Part shown: positions 1 through 8,192 of the stretch, one piece after another | Numbering within the stretch: position 1 is the stretch's first letter | Layout: every line of letters starts with the position of its first letter | Assembly: GCA_002320605.1 (NCBI GenBank) | Contig: DCKG01000032.1 | Coordinates: 1,583 to 65,582 of the forward strand | Length of the DNA stretch: 64,000 bases | Direction: 5' to 3' | Source: Bacteroidales bacterium UBA1680 | GTDB lineage: Bacteria > Bacteroidota > Bacteroidia > Bacteroidales > UBA932 | The notes under the pieces: model-generated | What the model was told of the DNA's origin: nothing | Seen by the model: the letters and a program-made list of their open reading frames with translations, nothing else | Database searches by the model: none | Position numbers and translations under genes: made by a program

Positions 1-60
1 CCATGCGGTGTGCGAAAGGCTCGAATCGCACACCGTGCCACTGGCGAGAATCGTGCTCAT
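1..60 (-). CDS. Possible 5' end of a gene leaving the window on the left
   Basis: An ATG on the minus strand at 58-60 opens a frame that stays open to base 1 (20 codons, beginning MSTILASGTV). An AGGAGG sequence lies only two bases upstream, which is unusually close. The frame runs through the 6-35 inverted repeat, so it may be chance. No family can be recognised from 20 residues. Confidence 0.2.
   Translation of the reverse strand, partial: MSTILASGTVCDSSLSHTAW
6..35. repeat. Perfect 10-bp inverted repeat
   Basis: CGGTGTGCGA at 6-15 is matched by its exact reverse complement at 26-35 around a 10-base loop. No T-run follows on the plus strand, so it does not look like a terminator in that direction. 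Its role is unknown. Confidence 0.5.
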
Positions 61-65
61 TTCCT

Positions 66-138
66 CCTGTCATTCCGGACTTGATCCGGAATCTAGGCTT
101 GCAAAAAGCAGATCCTGAAACAAGTTCAGGATGACGTG
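66..138 (+). repeat. Dispersed palindromic intergenic element, copy 1
   Basis: The block is bounded by CCTGTCAT and ATGACGTG and holds two palindromes: TTCCGGACTTGATCCGGAA at 73-91 and CCTGAAACAAGTTCAGG at 114-130. A copy in the opposite orientation lies at 58143-58210 with the same ends and the same second palindrome. Similar CCTGAAACAAGTTCAGG elements are scattered through intergenic DNA of many bacterial genomes. A further GGATGACGTG follows near 151-160, so the element may be partly duplicated. The rest of 1-297 has no convincing gene. Confidence 0.7.
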
Positions 139-205
139 TAGGGTCGCGGAGGATGACGTGTGGGGTTGTGCGGGAGTGGTGGACTGGTCGTTAAGGGCGA
201 CAATC

Positions 206-289
206 GTGTTATGCGTGGCTGTTGTGTTATGCGCGGCTGTTGTGTTATGCGCGGCTGTTGTGTTATGCGTGGCTGTCGTGTTGTACGCG
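206..289. repeat. 18-bp tandem repeat, about 4.6 units
   Basis: The unit GTGTTATGCGYGGCTGTT is repeated at 206-223, 224-241, 242-259 and 260-277 with only C/T changes, then a degraded partial unit runs to about 289. Eighteen is divisible by three, so the plus strand stays open across it and would encode a Cys/Met/Arg-Gly peptide repeat. That peptide is judged a by-product. The array ends just past the stop of the minus-strand aldolase gene. Confidence 0.75.
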
Positions 290-297
290 TGAAGGGT

Positions 298-1332
298 TTA
301 GAGCCTATCCAGGGCTTCGTCGAGGGCGTGGAGTTCTGCGTCGGTTGTGGCCCAAGAGGTGACGAAACGGCAGACTAGCCTGTCGTCGGGGAGAGGCTCC
401 CAGATTTCGAAGGCGACGTCTTTCTGGAGTCGTTCTCGTTGGGTGCGAGTCAGGATGACGAATTGCTGGTTGGTGGGAGAGTCGAAAGCCATCGGGATGT
501 CGTGTCGCTTGAATATTTCTTTAAGGGTTTCAGCCTTTTCTATTGCGTGACGTGCGATCTTGAAATACAGGCCATCAGTGAATAGGGTGTCGAACTGGAT
601 GCCCAGCATGCGACCCTTTGCGAGCAGAGCCCCGTGACGCTTGACGGTGGTGAAGAAATGCTTAGGAGCGAGAATATTCGAGAAGACGACTGCCTCGCCG
701 AACATAGCCCCGACCTTCGTGCCTCCAATGTAGAAAGCATCGCAATGGGAGGCGAGGAACGGCAAATCCACATCACTTTTCAGTGACATAAGCCCGTAGC
801 CTAAGCGAGCTCCGTCAATGTAAAGCGAGAGGTCGAACTTCTTGCAGACGGAATATATGTCTTCGAGTTCGTTTCTTGAATATATTGCACCGTATTCTGT
901 AGGGAAGGTGAGATATACGACTTTCGGCTGAACCATGTGCTCGAAAGTGTCGTCCGCCAGGAACGCTGTCATATATTCGTTTATCCCTGAGGCAGTCAGC
1001 TTGCTGCCATCGCTTGGGATGACCAGCACTTTGTGCCCGAAAGCCTCCACGGCCCCAGATTCGTGTACGTTAATGTGTCCGGTCTTTGGGGCAATTGCAC
1101 CCTCACAGCCTAGAGTGAGAGCGTCGATCACGGTGGAATTCGTCTGGCTTCCGCCTATCAGGAAATAGACCTCGGCAGAAGGCATTCCGCAGGCTTCGCG
1201 AATCTTTGCCTTGGCGCTCACGCAATATTCGTCGAAACCATATCCCGTCGTCTTTTCATCGTTGGTGGAAACGAGCCTGTTCAAAATCTCAGGAACGGCA
1301 CCGTTATTATAATCAGTTTCAAAAGAGACCAT
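298..1332 (-). CDS. ltaE: Low-specificity L-threonine aldolase, PLP-dependent
   Basis: The protein (344 aa) belongs to the beta-eliminating lyase family of fold-type I PLP enzymes, which cleave threonine or allo-threonine to glycine and acetaldehyde in the cytoplasm. The Schiff-base lysine is K206 in YIGGTKVGAMFGE, and D173 in YIDGARLGYG should contact the pyridine nitrogen. Glycine formed here could feed the glycine cleavage system encoded at 51989-56346, although the two loci are not linked. The ATG at 1332 is chosen because family homology begins at MVSFETDYNNG; the 40 residues upstream overlap the preceding gene and read like frame noise. It is the last gene of a minus-strand operon, 13 bases after the synthetase stop. 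Confidence 0.88.
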   Translation of the reverse strand: MVSFETDYNNGAVPEILNRLVSTNDEKTTGYGFDEYCVSAKAKIREACGMPSAEVYFLIGGSQTNSTVIDALTLGCEGAIAPKTGHINVHESGAVEAFGHKVLVIPSDGSKLTASGINEYMTAFLADDTFEHMVQPKVVYLTFPTEYGAIYSRNELEDIYSVCKKFDLSLYIDGARLGYGLMSLKSDVDLPFLASHCDAFYIGGTKVGAMFGEAVVFSNILAPKHFFTTVKRHGALLAKGRMLGIQFDTLFTDGLYFKIARHAIEKAETLKEIFKRHDIPMAFDSPTNQQFVILTRTQRERLQKDVAFEIWEPLPDDRLVCRFVTSWATTDAELHALDEALDRL

Positions 1333-1345
1333 ATTCGTAGACGTT

Positions 1346-3001
1346 TTATTGTGCCTTGCCTTCGTTGTTTTCTGAATCCGGTTCTTTTGGGGAGATGCCT
1401 TTCTTCCCCTTGTACAGGAATCGGCGGATCTTGTTGGTGGCGGTCTTTTCAAAATCCCCCTTCATAGGCTCCACCTCGCTGATTTTCGACTGTTTGCTAA
1501 CATGCTTGTTGACATATTCAAGAATTGCCTTCTTCCTGGCCTCTAGGTTCTCGAAAAACTTGTCTTCGCCTTCCTGATTCCAGTTCAGCACGCTCTCATC
1601 GAATTTCACCAGAGCCACCAGCTTGCCCTCCATCTGCACCACCAGCGACTCGTTCACCCCGCGGATGCCGTTTATCACGCCCTCTATCTCCTCAGGATAG
1701 ATATTCTCGCCCGAAGGCCCCACTATCATATTCCCGAGCCTCCCTTTTATGAAATATCTCCCCTTCGAGTCCACCGTGGCAAGGTCGCCGGTTCGCAGCC
1801 AGCCGTCTTCAGAAAGCACGCTTCTGGTTCTTTCAGGGTCGCGATAGTAACCAAGCATCACATTATCCCCTTTTAATACGATTTCTCCTTCTCCGGTCTC
1901 AGGGTCGGCGTTCAGCAGCTTCACCTCCACGTTATACGCAGGCACTCCGATAGACCCAACGCAGGTCTTGCCCACACACGCATTGGTTATGAGAGGAGCA
2001 CACTCGGTCATTCCATAACCGATGGCATAAGGAAAATGGATCTTCTTCAGGAAAGCCTCCACGGTCGGATCCAATTTCGAGCCTCCGATGCCGAAGAATT
2101 TCAGCTTGCCTCCGAAACTCTTCTTGATCTTCTTTCCGATTAGCGTGTACAGAAGCCAAGGCATGTTCTTATGCATCCACGAGAGCACGCGGCTTTTCTC
2201 TATCGTCGGCACTATGCTAGACTTGTAGATTTTCTCGATGATCAGAGGCACGGCGCACATTATGGATGGATGCACCTTCTGCATCGCATTCATCAATATG
2301 GAAGGGGTAGGGAGCTTGCGAATATAATAGACGCAGCCTCCGACGTACAGAGGGTATAGCACGCTGAATGCCATCTCGTAGGTGTGGGACATGGGCAGAA
2401 TCGACAGCCAGCGATCCCTTTTGTTCGCTTTTTGTGCGTGAGCTGCTTCGATGAGGTTCTGGCAGAAATTCCGATGCGACAGCATGACGCCTTTGGCTTT
2501 GCCGGAAGTTCCAGAGGTGTAGATTATTGATGCAAGGTCATCCGGCTGAGGCTCCATTACATGGCCTTCGCAAGTGAAGGCAGAGTCGTCCTTCTCGATG
2601 AGCTCGAAAGTTTCTATGTCGATGACGAGGGTCAGACGAGCCTTCGCCGCATCACTGAGCTTGGGGAGCAGGCGCTTGGAAATGAATATGGCCTTGCATT
2701 CAGAATGCGCCAGGATGTTCGTGAGTTCGTTCTCGGAGGAGTCCGGAAGGACGGGCACCGTGACCCTGCCGAAAGGCACGCATGAAAACATCGCTACAGT
2801 CCAGTTCGGCATGTTCTGGGAAAATATGGCTATCTTGTCGCCTGCGCTGATGCCGTAACGGTTGAAGCGGTGCGACAATTCCAGGCACCTGTGCCGGAAA
2901 GATTCATAAGTATATTCCTGTACATCATCAATCGATTTTGCCATGGGGCGCTTGGCGAAGTTGTCGGTGGCATAGTCGAACAACTTCGCCAGGGTAGTCA
3001 T
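1346..3001 (-). CDS. AMP-dependent acyl-CoA synthetase (long-chain fatty acid ligase type)
   Basis: This is a 551-aa adenylate-forming enzyme that activates a fatty acid with ATP and then transfers it to CoA. The AMP-binding loop is YTSGTSGKAKG at about 161-171. The core motif YGMTECAPL and the hinge-proximal GWLRTGDLATVD with its GRYFIKGR continuation are present. The start is placed at 3001, where an AAAGAG precedes the ATG; an ATG at 3040 would add 13 residues and cannot be excluded. It follows the PlsC-type acyltransferase gene closely, so acyl activation and acyl transfer into phospholipid may be coupled. A paralogue of the same length class lies at 45176-46819. Confidence 0.88.
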   Translation of the reverse strand: MTTLAKLFDYATDNFAKRPMAKSIDDVQEYTYESFRHRCLELSHRFNRYGISAGDKIAIFSQNMPNWTVAMFSCVPFGRVTVPVLPDSSENELTNILAHSECKAIFISKRLLPKLSDAAKARLTLVIDIETFELIEKDDSAFTCEGHVMEPQPDDLASIIYTSGTSGKAKGVMLSHRNFCQNLIEAAHAQKANKRDRWLSILPMSHTYEMAFSVLYPLYVGGCVYYIRKLPTPSILMNAMQKVHPSIMCAVPLIIEKIYKSSIVPTIEKSRVLSWMHKNMPWLLYTLIGKKIKKSFGGKLKFFGIGGSKLDPTVEAFLKKIHFPYAIGYGMTECAPLITNACVGKTCVGSIGVPAYNVEVKLLNADPETGEGEIVLKGDNVMLGYYRDPERTRSVLSEDGWLRTGDLATVDSKGRYFIKGRLGNMIVGPSGENIYPEEIEGVINGIRGVNESLVVQMEGKLVALVKFDESVLNWNQEGEDKFFENLEARKKAILEYVNKHVSKQSKISEVEPMKGDFEKTATNKIRRFLYKGKKGISPKEPDSENNEGKAQ

Positions 3002-3044
3002 GTAAGACTCTTTGTTCGTCAAGAAAAATTTACCTGCCATGGCA

Positions 3045-3602
3045 TCAGTGAGTGATGTAACCGTCTTTATTCTTGCCTTGCATCTTCATTTTCTCGTATA
3101 GGGCTTGCAGCCGGTCGGTATCAGCCCTGGCGTCATCCGTTAGAGGGAATTTTTCTCCGATTCCTACGTGTTTCCTGCCCCAGTCGAAATAACCGGCGTA
3201 AACAGGGCATCCGACTTCTTTGGCAATCAGGTGATAGCCTGTCTTCCATTTCCTGATGGCTTCCCTGGTCCCCTCCGGGGCTATTGCCAATATGAAGTAA
3301 TCGACTTTCTCCATTTCCTCTATGAGACTCTTCACTAGGGTGACGGAATTGCTCCTGTCCACGGGGATGCACCCGCATTTTCTAAGGATCGGGCCTACCG
3401 GCCAGAAGAAGAATTCTTTCTTTATCATCACATGGGCTACTCTGTCGAATTGGGTGTAGAAAAGGTAAGATATTATGAAGTCCCACGCCGATGTGTGAGG
3501 CACTCCAAGCACTATCGCCTTTTGCTCCGGAATCGGGCCGCTGTCAGAGGTCCACCCCATTTTTTTCAGCAGCCATCCGCAGAATTTTGACCACTTGCTC
3601 AT
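3045..3602 (-). CDS. 1-acyl-glycerol-3-phosphate acyltransferase-like protein (PlsC family)
   Basis: At 185 aa this is a short member of the glycerophospholipid acyltransferase family, which acylates lysophosphatidate or a related acceptor at the membrane. It has the catalytic HX4D signature as HTSAWD (H36, D41) and the acceptor motif APEGTRE at 108-114. HTSAWD replaces the common NHxxxxD form and is usual in the short Bacteroidetes members of the family. The gene begins four bases after parE ends and is followed by an acyl-CoA synthetase, an arrangement that suggests one transcript. The acceptor is inferred from the family only. Confidence 0.82.
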   Translation of the reverse strand: MSKWSKFCGWLLKKMGWTSDSGPIPEQKAIVLGVPHTSAWDFIISYLFYTQFDRVAHVMIKKEFFFWPVGPILRKCGCIPVDRSNSVTLVKSLIEEMEKVDYFILAIAPEGTREAIRKWKTGYHLIAKEVGCPVYAGYFDWGRKHVGIGEKFPLTDDARADTDRLQALYEKMKMQGKNKDGYITH

Positions 3603-3606
3603 ATTC

Positions 3607-5544
3607 CTAAATATTAACGTCTTCCAATTCAGTCTCTGATTTCAGGTTAGCCCTGATGAAATTTTGCCTGTCGATGGTGTTGTCTCCCATGTAGAATTCC
3701 ATTATTTCATTGATAGATTCCTCCTCGGAGAGTTTCACCGTGTCAAGTCTCATGTCGTCCCCGATGAAATTCACGAACTCATCGGAGGATATTTCTCCCA
3801 GACCCTTGAATCGCGTGATCTGCAAGCTCGTCTTCAAAGCATTTATAGCTGCAGTTTTCTCCTCGTCGGAATAGCAGTAGCGCCTCTCTTTTTTGTTCGC
3901 GACCCTGAACAGCGGGGTCTGGAGTATGAAAACGTGACCACGACGGATAAGCTCAGGGTAATATTTCATGAAGAAAGTCAGAACCAGCATCCTGATGTGC
4001 ATCCCGTCATCATCGGCATCGGTCGCCACTATGATGTTATTGTACCTCAGGTTGGCGAGGTCTTCCTCTACGCCAAGGGCAGATATCAGCAGATTCAGCT
4101 CCTCATTTTCAGCTACCCTCTTGTGGCTTTCCTTGTAACAGTTGATCGGCTTGCCTCTAAGGCTGAAGACTGCTTGGTAGTTGGCATTTCTCACCTTAGT
4201 GATGGTTCCGGACGCAGAATCTCCCTCGGTTATGAATATGCTGGATTTCTCCGCAAACTCTTCCTTGTCCTTAGGCACTTTCTCACCGTAATGGTAGCGG
4301 CAGTCGCGGAGTTTCCTGTTATACACGTTTGCCCTTTTGTTGCGTTCGCGAGTCTTCTTCTGGATTCCGGAGATTTCTTCACGCTCAGCCTGCGACGCCT
4401 TTATTTTCTCCTCGATGACGGAGGCGACATCCAAATGCATCCTCAGGTAGTTATCCAGATTCTTTGCCACGAAATCATTCACGAAGGAACGGATTGTGGG
4501 CCCGCGGTCGATCACCTGGGAGCCATCAGGATTCATGATCTTGTTCCCATGCTCATCCGTGAGGAATTTCTCCCACATGTAGGTAGAGCCGAGCTTCGTC
4601 TTTGTCTGACCTTCGAAATTCGGCTCTTGTATCTGGATGCAGATCGCCCCTATGATGCCTTGCCGACAGTCCTCAGGGGCATAATTCTTCTTGTAATAGT
4701 CCTTGAGAGTCTTGGCGATTGCCTCCCTGAATGCGGCCAGATGTGTCCCTCCGTCCCTGGTGTTCTGTCCGTTCACGAAAGAGGCAACATTCTCTCCGTA
4801 AGAGTTGCCATGGGTGAGGACTATCTCTATATCTTCGCCTTCCAGGTGAACCGGCTCGTAGAGGGGAGTCTCGGAGAGGCTGTCCCTGACTAAATCGAGG
4901 AGGCCGTTTTCCGACTTGTATGTCACGCCGTTAAGAACGAGGGCTAGGCCTTTCTTAAGGTAGGAGTAGTTCTTCACCATGGTCTCCACATAATCCATGT
5001 TGAATTCGAAGTGGCCGAACATCTCGACATCCGGCTTGAACCTTACCAGCGTGCCGTTTTTCTCATTTACGTTTTGCTTCTTGCCACTATCTTTCAGCGT
5101 GCCTCGGTTGTAGAGCGCGAAAGAACTTTCTCCGTCTCGGAAAGACTCCACGTAGTATTCCTCCGACAAGGCGTTGACGGCCTTAGTGCCGACTCCGTTC
5201 AGTCCTACGGATTTCTTGAACACACCATCGTCGAATTTCGCGCCAGTGTTCAGCTTGCTTGTGGTGAGAACCACGGAGTTGAGCGGGATGCCTCGGCCGA
5301 AATCCCTGACGGTCACTACATTGTCTTTAATGTCGATTATGATTTTATTGCCAAATCCAGCGGAAAATTCGTCCACGCTATTGTCAATGATTTCCTTCAG
5401 CAACACATATATGCCGTCCCCTTGGTTCGAGCCATTCCCCAGACGCCCGATATACATTCCGGGTCTCCTTCGGATATGGTCGACGTCTTCAAGATGTTTT
5501 ATCTTGTCATCACTGTAATTGCTTATTCCTTGTTCCATGCTCAT
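3607..5544 (-). CDS. parE: DNA topoisomerase IV subunit B
   Basis: This 645-aa type IIA topoisomerase ATPase subunit partners ParC in chromosome decatenation. The GHKL ATPase domain occupies roughly residues 30-190, with RPGMYIG, the DNSVDE helix and GLNGVGTKAVNAL. The TOPRIM domain carries EGDSASG followed by DADDDGMHI, the metal-binding acidic cluster. The sequence after DRGP and the short C-terminus match Bacteroidales ParE better than GyrB. No parC is nearby. The protein may start at M1 or at M3 (MEQG), six bases apart. It heads the four-gene minus-strand operon and has a consensus -7 element at 5561-5568. Confidence 0.9.
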   Translation of the reverse strand: MSMEQGISNYSDDKIKHLEDVDHIRRRPGMYIGRLGNGSNQGDGIYVLLKEIIDNSVDEFSAGFGNKIIIDIKDNVVTVRDFGRGIPLNSVVLTTSKLNTGAKFDDGVFKKSVGLNGVGTKAVNALSEEYYVESFRDGESSFALYNRGTLKDSGKKQNVNEKNGTLVRFKPDVEMFGHFEFNMDYVETMVKNYSYLKKGLALVLNGVTYKSENGLLDLVRDSLSETPLYEPVHLEGEDIEIVLTHGNSYGENVASFVNGQNTRDGGTHLAAFREAIAKTLKDYYKKNYAPEDCRQGIIGAICIQIQEPNFEGQTKTKLGSTYMWEKFLTDEHGNKIMNPDGSQVIDRGPTIRSFVNDFVAKNLDNYLRMHLDVASVIEEKIKASQAEREEISGIQKKTRERNKRANVYNRKLRDCRYHYGEKVPKDKEEFAEKSSIFITEGDSASGTITKVRNANYQAVFSLRGKPINCYKESHKRVAENEELNLLISALGVEEDLANLRYNNIIVATDADDDGMHIRMLVLTFFMKYYPELIRRGHVFILQTPLFRVANKKERRYCYSDEEKTAAINALKTSLQITRFKGLGEISSDEFVNFIGDDMRLDTVKLSEEESINEIMEFYMGDNTIDRQNFIRANLKSETELEDVNI

Positions 5545-5560
5545 GTCTTAACGAGAAATG

Positions 5561-5568
5561 CAAAATTA
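5561..5568 (-). promoter_or_regulatory. -7 element of the parE operon
   Basis: The minus strand reads TAATTTTG, a full match to the Bacteroidetes TAnnTTTG -7 box, 16 bases before the parE start. No clear -33 TTG is seen at the ideal distance. Confidence 0.5.
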
Positions 5569-5607
5569 CAAATAATCTGCCTGATTTTAAAGACTGTCCA
5601 ATTGTCA

Positions 5608-5615
5608 TATCTTCG
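5608..5615 (+). promoter_or_regulatory. Probable -7 element for the DUF1573 gene
   Basis: TATCTTCG matches TAnnTTTG at seven of eight positions. Transcription would begin near 5621, upstream of all candidate ATG codons and downstream of a TTG codon that could otherwise be taken as a start. Confidence 0.4.
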
Positions 5616-5657
5616 CATCTGGAAGGAAATTTGCAGAAAATGACGATGCGTTTTTTT

Positions 5658-6845
5658 ATGAGTATGAGGAATAAACTGAATATATCATCTGCGATTCTGG
5701 CAGCTCTGCTGCTATCTTTCGCCGCCTTGGCGCAGGGCAGCAATGGTGGCAAGACGTTCGGCTCCGTCGAGTTCGACCGGTTGATTTATGATTTCGGCGA
5801 CATAATGCTTTCAGACGGACCCGTGACAGCTATTTTCAAGGCTAAAAACGTTGGCTCCAAGGCTGTGGTGATATATAACGTGGTCTCTTCGTGCGGTTGC
5901 ACCAACGTCGAATGGACTAGGCAGCCTCTCAAGGCCGGCGAGAGCGGGACTATTAAGGCGACTTACAGCAATGACGAGGGGGCATATCCCTTTGATAAGA
6001 CTCTGACTGTATATATTTCCGGACAGAAAAAGCCAATCGTGCTGAGACTCCGTGGTGAAAGTCATGCTAAGAAGCTGAGCCTTAAGGAGATGTATCCTGT
6101 CCATTTCGGAAATCTGGGCATGAAGTCGGCTGAAATAAAGGGCGGGAATCTTTCTCAAGGCGAACAGAAGAGCGGGGAAGTGAAGGTGGCTAACCTGGGC
6201 CCTGGCCCTTTGAACGTTACGTTTAAGGACATCAGCCGGAATCTTTCTTTAAAGTTGTCCCCGAACCCTATTCCGTCAGGAGAAACTGCCACTCTGTCAT
6301 ACGTAATCACGTCGGACAGGTCGCTATGGGGAAAGAATTATTATTATGCTACGCCTGTCGTCGGTGGCAGGGTATTCAAGGCTTCCGGTTCCGGCGGGCA
6401 GGATAAGGTTGCCGGCGAGGAGGCGGTGGTCTCGGATCCTAATCCGAATCTTGGCTCCGGTCATGAAAAGATCGGCATTTTTGCGATTACGAAAGAGAAT
6501 TTCTCGTCATGGACAGATCAGCAGAGAAATAATGGTTCGCAGCCCATGTTCACCGAGAGCACATATTCATTCGAGAAAGTTTCTGCTGGCACGACCGTGA
6601 GCGGTGCCTTCGGCTTTACGAATAAGGGGAAAAGCGTTTTAAGAATATACAAGGCAGACTCCGAGAGTTCTCATCTGAAGCTGGAACCCGTTGGGGAAGT
6701 GGCGGCAGGCATGAGTTCTTCGCTGCATTTCATTCTGGATACTGCTGGCTTGCCGAAAGGGGAGACTCTGCTGGTTGTAAACCTTTACACAAACTCCCCG
6801 CTACGGCCCATCATTAACTTATTCGTAACTGGCTGGATAGATTAG
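5658..6845 (+). CDS. Exported DUF1573 protein with two Ig-like domains
   Basis: The protein (about 395 aa) begins with a signal peptide whose hydrophobic core is followed by ALAQ. A DUF1573 domain lies at about 30-140 and contains the diagnostic SSCGCT cysteine motif in an Ig-like beta sandwich. The C-terminal 90 residues look like a second, cysteine-free copy. DUF1573 proteins are common periplasmic or surface proteins of Bacteroidetes with no defined biochemical activity. Four ATG codons (5640, 5646, 5658, 5664) are possible starts; the later ones give the most normal signal peptide. The stop is four bases before the transporter gene, so the two are probably co-transcribed. Confidence 0.8.
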   Translation: MSMRNKLNISSAILAALLLSFAALAQGSNGGKTFGSVEFDRLIYDFGDIMLSDGPVTAIFKAKNVGSKAVVIYNVVSSCGCTNVEWTRQPLKAGESGTIKATYSNDEGAYPFDKTLTVYISGQKKPIVLRLRGESHAKKLSLKEMYPVHFGNLGMKSAEIKGGNLSQGEQKSGEVKVANLGPGPLNVTFKDISRNLSLKLSPNPIPSGETATLSYVITSDRSLWGKNYYYATPVVGGRVFKASGSGGQDKVAGEEAVVSDPNPNLGSGHEKIGIFAITKENFSSWTDQQRNNGSQPMFTESTYSFEKVSAGTTVSGAFGFTNKGKSVLRIYKADSESSHLKLEPVGEVAAGMSSSLHFILDTAGLPKGETLLVVNLYTNSPLRPIINLFVTGWID

Positions 6846-6849
6846 GAAT

Positions 6850-7899
6850 ATGCTGAATGTCCTTTTAGATGCTCTTCGAAGTGCTGTTCTCATAAGCGGT
6901 CTTGTCGTCATCATGATGATGCTCATAGAGTCGTTCAACGTGGGGTCGAGCGGCAAGATATTCAATGGACTGAAAAAGAACAGTTTCTTGCAAATTCTTC
7001 TGTCGGCTTTGCTTGGGGCTGTTCCTGGCTGCGTGGGAGGCTTTGCCGCCGTTTCTCTCTATACGCACAGGATGCTGAGTTTCGGAGCCTTGCTGGCGAT
7101 GATGATTGCCACGGCAGGCGATGAGGCTTTCATGATGCTAGCGATGTTCCCGGGCAAGGCTTCTCTGCTGTTTTCGATTCTTTTCGTTCTGGCAGTTGCC
7201 ATAGGCTTGCTGACAGATGCCTTTTACAAGAAAGGCAGAGCCATCCCGACTCGTCTGGAAGATACTTACGGTTGTCATCAAGAAGACGTCGAGGCGGAAA
7301 AGCATGGCAGGAGGCATTGGGAATGGCGGAGGATAGTCCTTCTTTTAGGCGTAGGAATATTCCTGATTGCTTTATTGTCAGGCCTTCTCGAAGATGGCCA
7401 TGAGGCCGAGCCAGATGGACTGAACCTGCTTAGTGAAGACTGGATGTACTGGCTGTTCGGTGCCCTGAGCCTCGTCGTTTTGGGGGCTGCCATATTCGCC
7501 TCAGACCATTTCGTTGAGGAACATCTGTGGGAGCATGTGGTTTGCAAGCACTTGCCTAGCATATTCGCTTGGACTTTCGGCGTGCTTATCGTCGTAGGAA
7601 CGCTTTTCCATTTCGTGGATTTGAATGAATGGATAAAAGGCAACACTGTGATAATGATGCTGTTGGCAATTCTGATAGGCCTCATTCCTGAATCCGGTCC
7701 GCACCTGATATTCGTGACTTTGTTCGCCAGCGGAGTGATTCCTTTCCCTGTGCTTTTCGTGAATTCTCTTGTGCAGGAGGGACATGCGGGCTTGCCGCTG
7801 CTTGCAGACAGCCGCCGAGCGTTCATAAAGGCAAAGGGTATAAAGGTGGTTATGGCTCTAGTCTTTTTTGCAATCTGGGGTTTGTTTTTGAGAAATTAA
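6850..7899 (+). CDS. Putative ten-helix heavy-metal or manganese exporter (PF11449 type)
   Basis: This 349-aa polytopic membrane protein has two blocks of about five hydrophobic helices separated by a His/Glu-rich cytoplasmic stretch at about 138-157. The repeated patterns GAVPGCVGGFA in the first half and GLIPESGPH in the second half mark the internal duplication of the ArsP_2/PF11449 family, annotated as metal exporters of uncertain specificity. The conserved acidic GDEAF motif in helix 3 could coordinate an ion. It is coupled to the upstream DUF1573 gene. The direction of transport and the substrate are inferred from the family only. Confidence 0.72.
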   Translation: MLNVLLDALRSAVLISGLVVIMMMLIESFNVGSSGKIFNGLKKNSFLQILLSALLGAVPGCVGGFAAVSLYTHRMLSFGALLAMMIATAGDEAFMMLAMFPGKASLLFSILFVLAVAIGLLTDAFYKKGRAIPTRLEDTYGCHQEDVEAEKHGRRHWEWRRIVLLLGVGIFLIALLSGLLEDGHEAEPDGLNLLSEDWMYWLFGALSLVVLGAAIFASDHFVEEHLWEHVVCKHLPSIFAWTFGVLIVVGTLFHFVDLNEWIKGNTVIMMLLAILIGLIPESGPHLIFVTLFASGVIPFPVLFVNSLVQEGHAGLPLLADSRRAFIKAKGIKVVMALVFFAIWGLFLRN

Positions 7900-7912
7900 G
7901 GATATATATTTG
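7881..7912 (+). promoter_or_regulatory. Promoter of the ferredoxin gene
   Basis: TTTG at 7881-7884, a 20-base spacer and TATATTTG at 7905-7912 give a full Bacteroidetes promoter. The -33 half lies inside the 3' end of the exporter gene. The predicted transcript has a leader of about 45 bases. Confidence 0.7.
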
Positions 7913-7964
7913 CAGACGGCTTTCGAGCCACGAATTGCTTACATAACGATTAATTTTTAATATT

Positions 7965-8138
7965 ATGGCTTACAAGATTTCTGAAACTGATTGTGTAGCT
8001 TGCGGCACTTGCGCAAGCGAATGCCCTCAGGGTGCTATCCACGAAGGTGACGTTTATCATATCGATCCGGATGCTTGCATCGACTGCGGCACATGCGCCG
8101 ATGCCTGCCCTATGGGAGCTATCCATCCTGCGGAATAA
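7965..8138 (+). CDS. Small 2[4Fe-4S] ferredoxin
   Basis: The gene encodes 57 residues, short enough to be missed by length cut-offs. Two copies of CxxCxxCxxxCP are present, CVACGTCASECP and CIDCGTCADACP, each supplying the four cysteines of one cubane cluster in the usual clostridial-type arrangement. The first cluster repeat is followed by QGAI and the second by MGAI. Such ferredoxins are soluble low-potential electron carriers for pyruvate:ferredoxin oxidoreductase, Rnf and hydrogenases. It stands alone between its own promoter and a terminator, which implies strong constitutive expression. Confidence 0.93.
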   Translation: MAYKISETDCVACGTCASECPQGAIHEGDVYHIDPDACIDCGTCADACPMGAIHPAE

Positions 8139-8159
8139 CAATCATAATGCGAAAAATTC

Positions 8160-8192
8160 AGGCTGCCCTCATCAGGCAGCCTTTTATTATTT
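8160..8192. terminator. Bidirectional rho-independent terminator
   Basis: AGGCTGCC at 8160-8167 pairs perfectly with GGCAGCCT at 8175-8182 around a 7-base loop. On the plus strand it is followed by TTTTATTATTTTAT. On the minus strand it is followed by GAATTTTT. It therefore serves both the ferredoxin gene and the converging starch operon, whose last stop codon lies within the T-rich tail. Confidence 0.85.

Noticed and set aside
206..289. CRISPR-like repetition
   Set aside because: Units are contiguous with no spacers.
160..378. 72-codon frame with a repeated CVMRGC peptide
   Set aside because: The peptide is a by-product of the 18-bp tandem repeat, and the frame overlaps the end of the aldolase gene.
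3664..4893. 409-codon plus-strand open frame opposite parE
   Set aside because: It lies entirely antisense to a clearly conserved parE, has no recognisable domain and is explained by the codon composition of the real gene.
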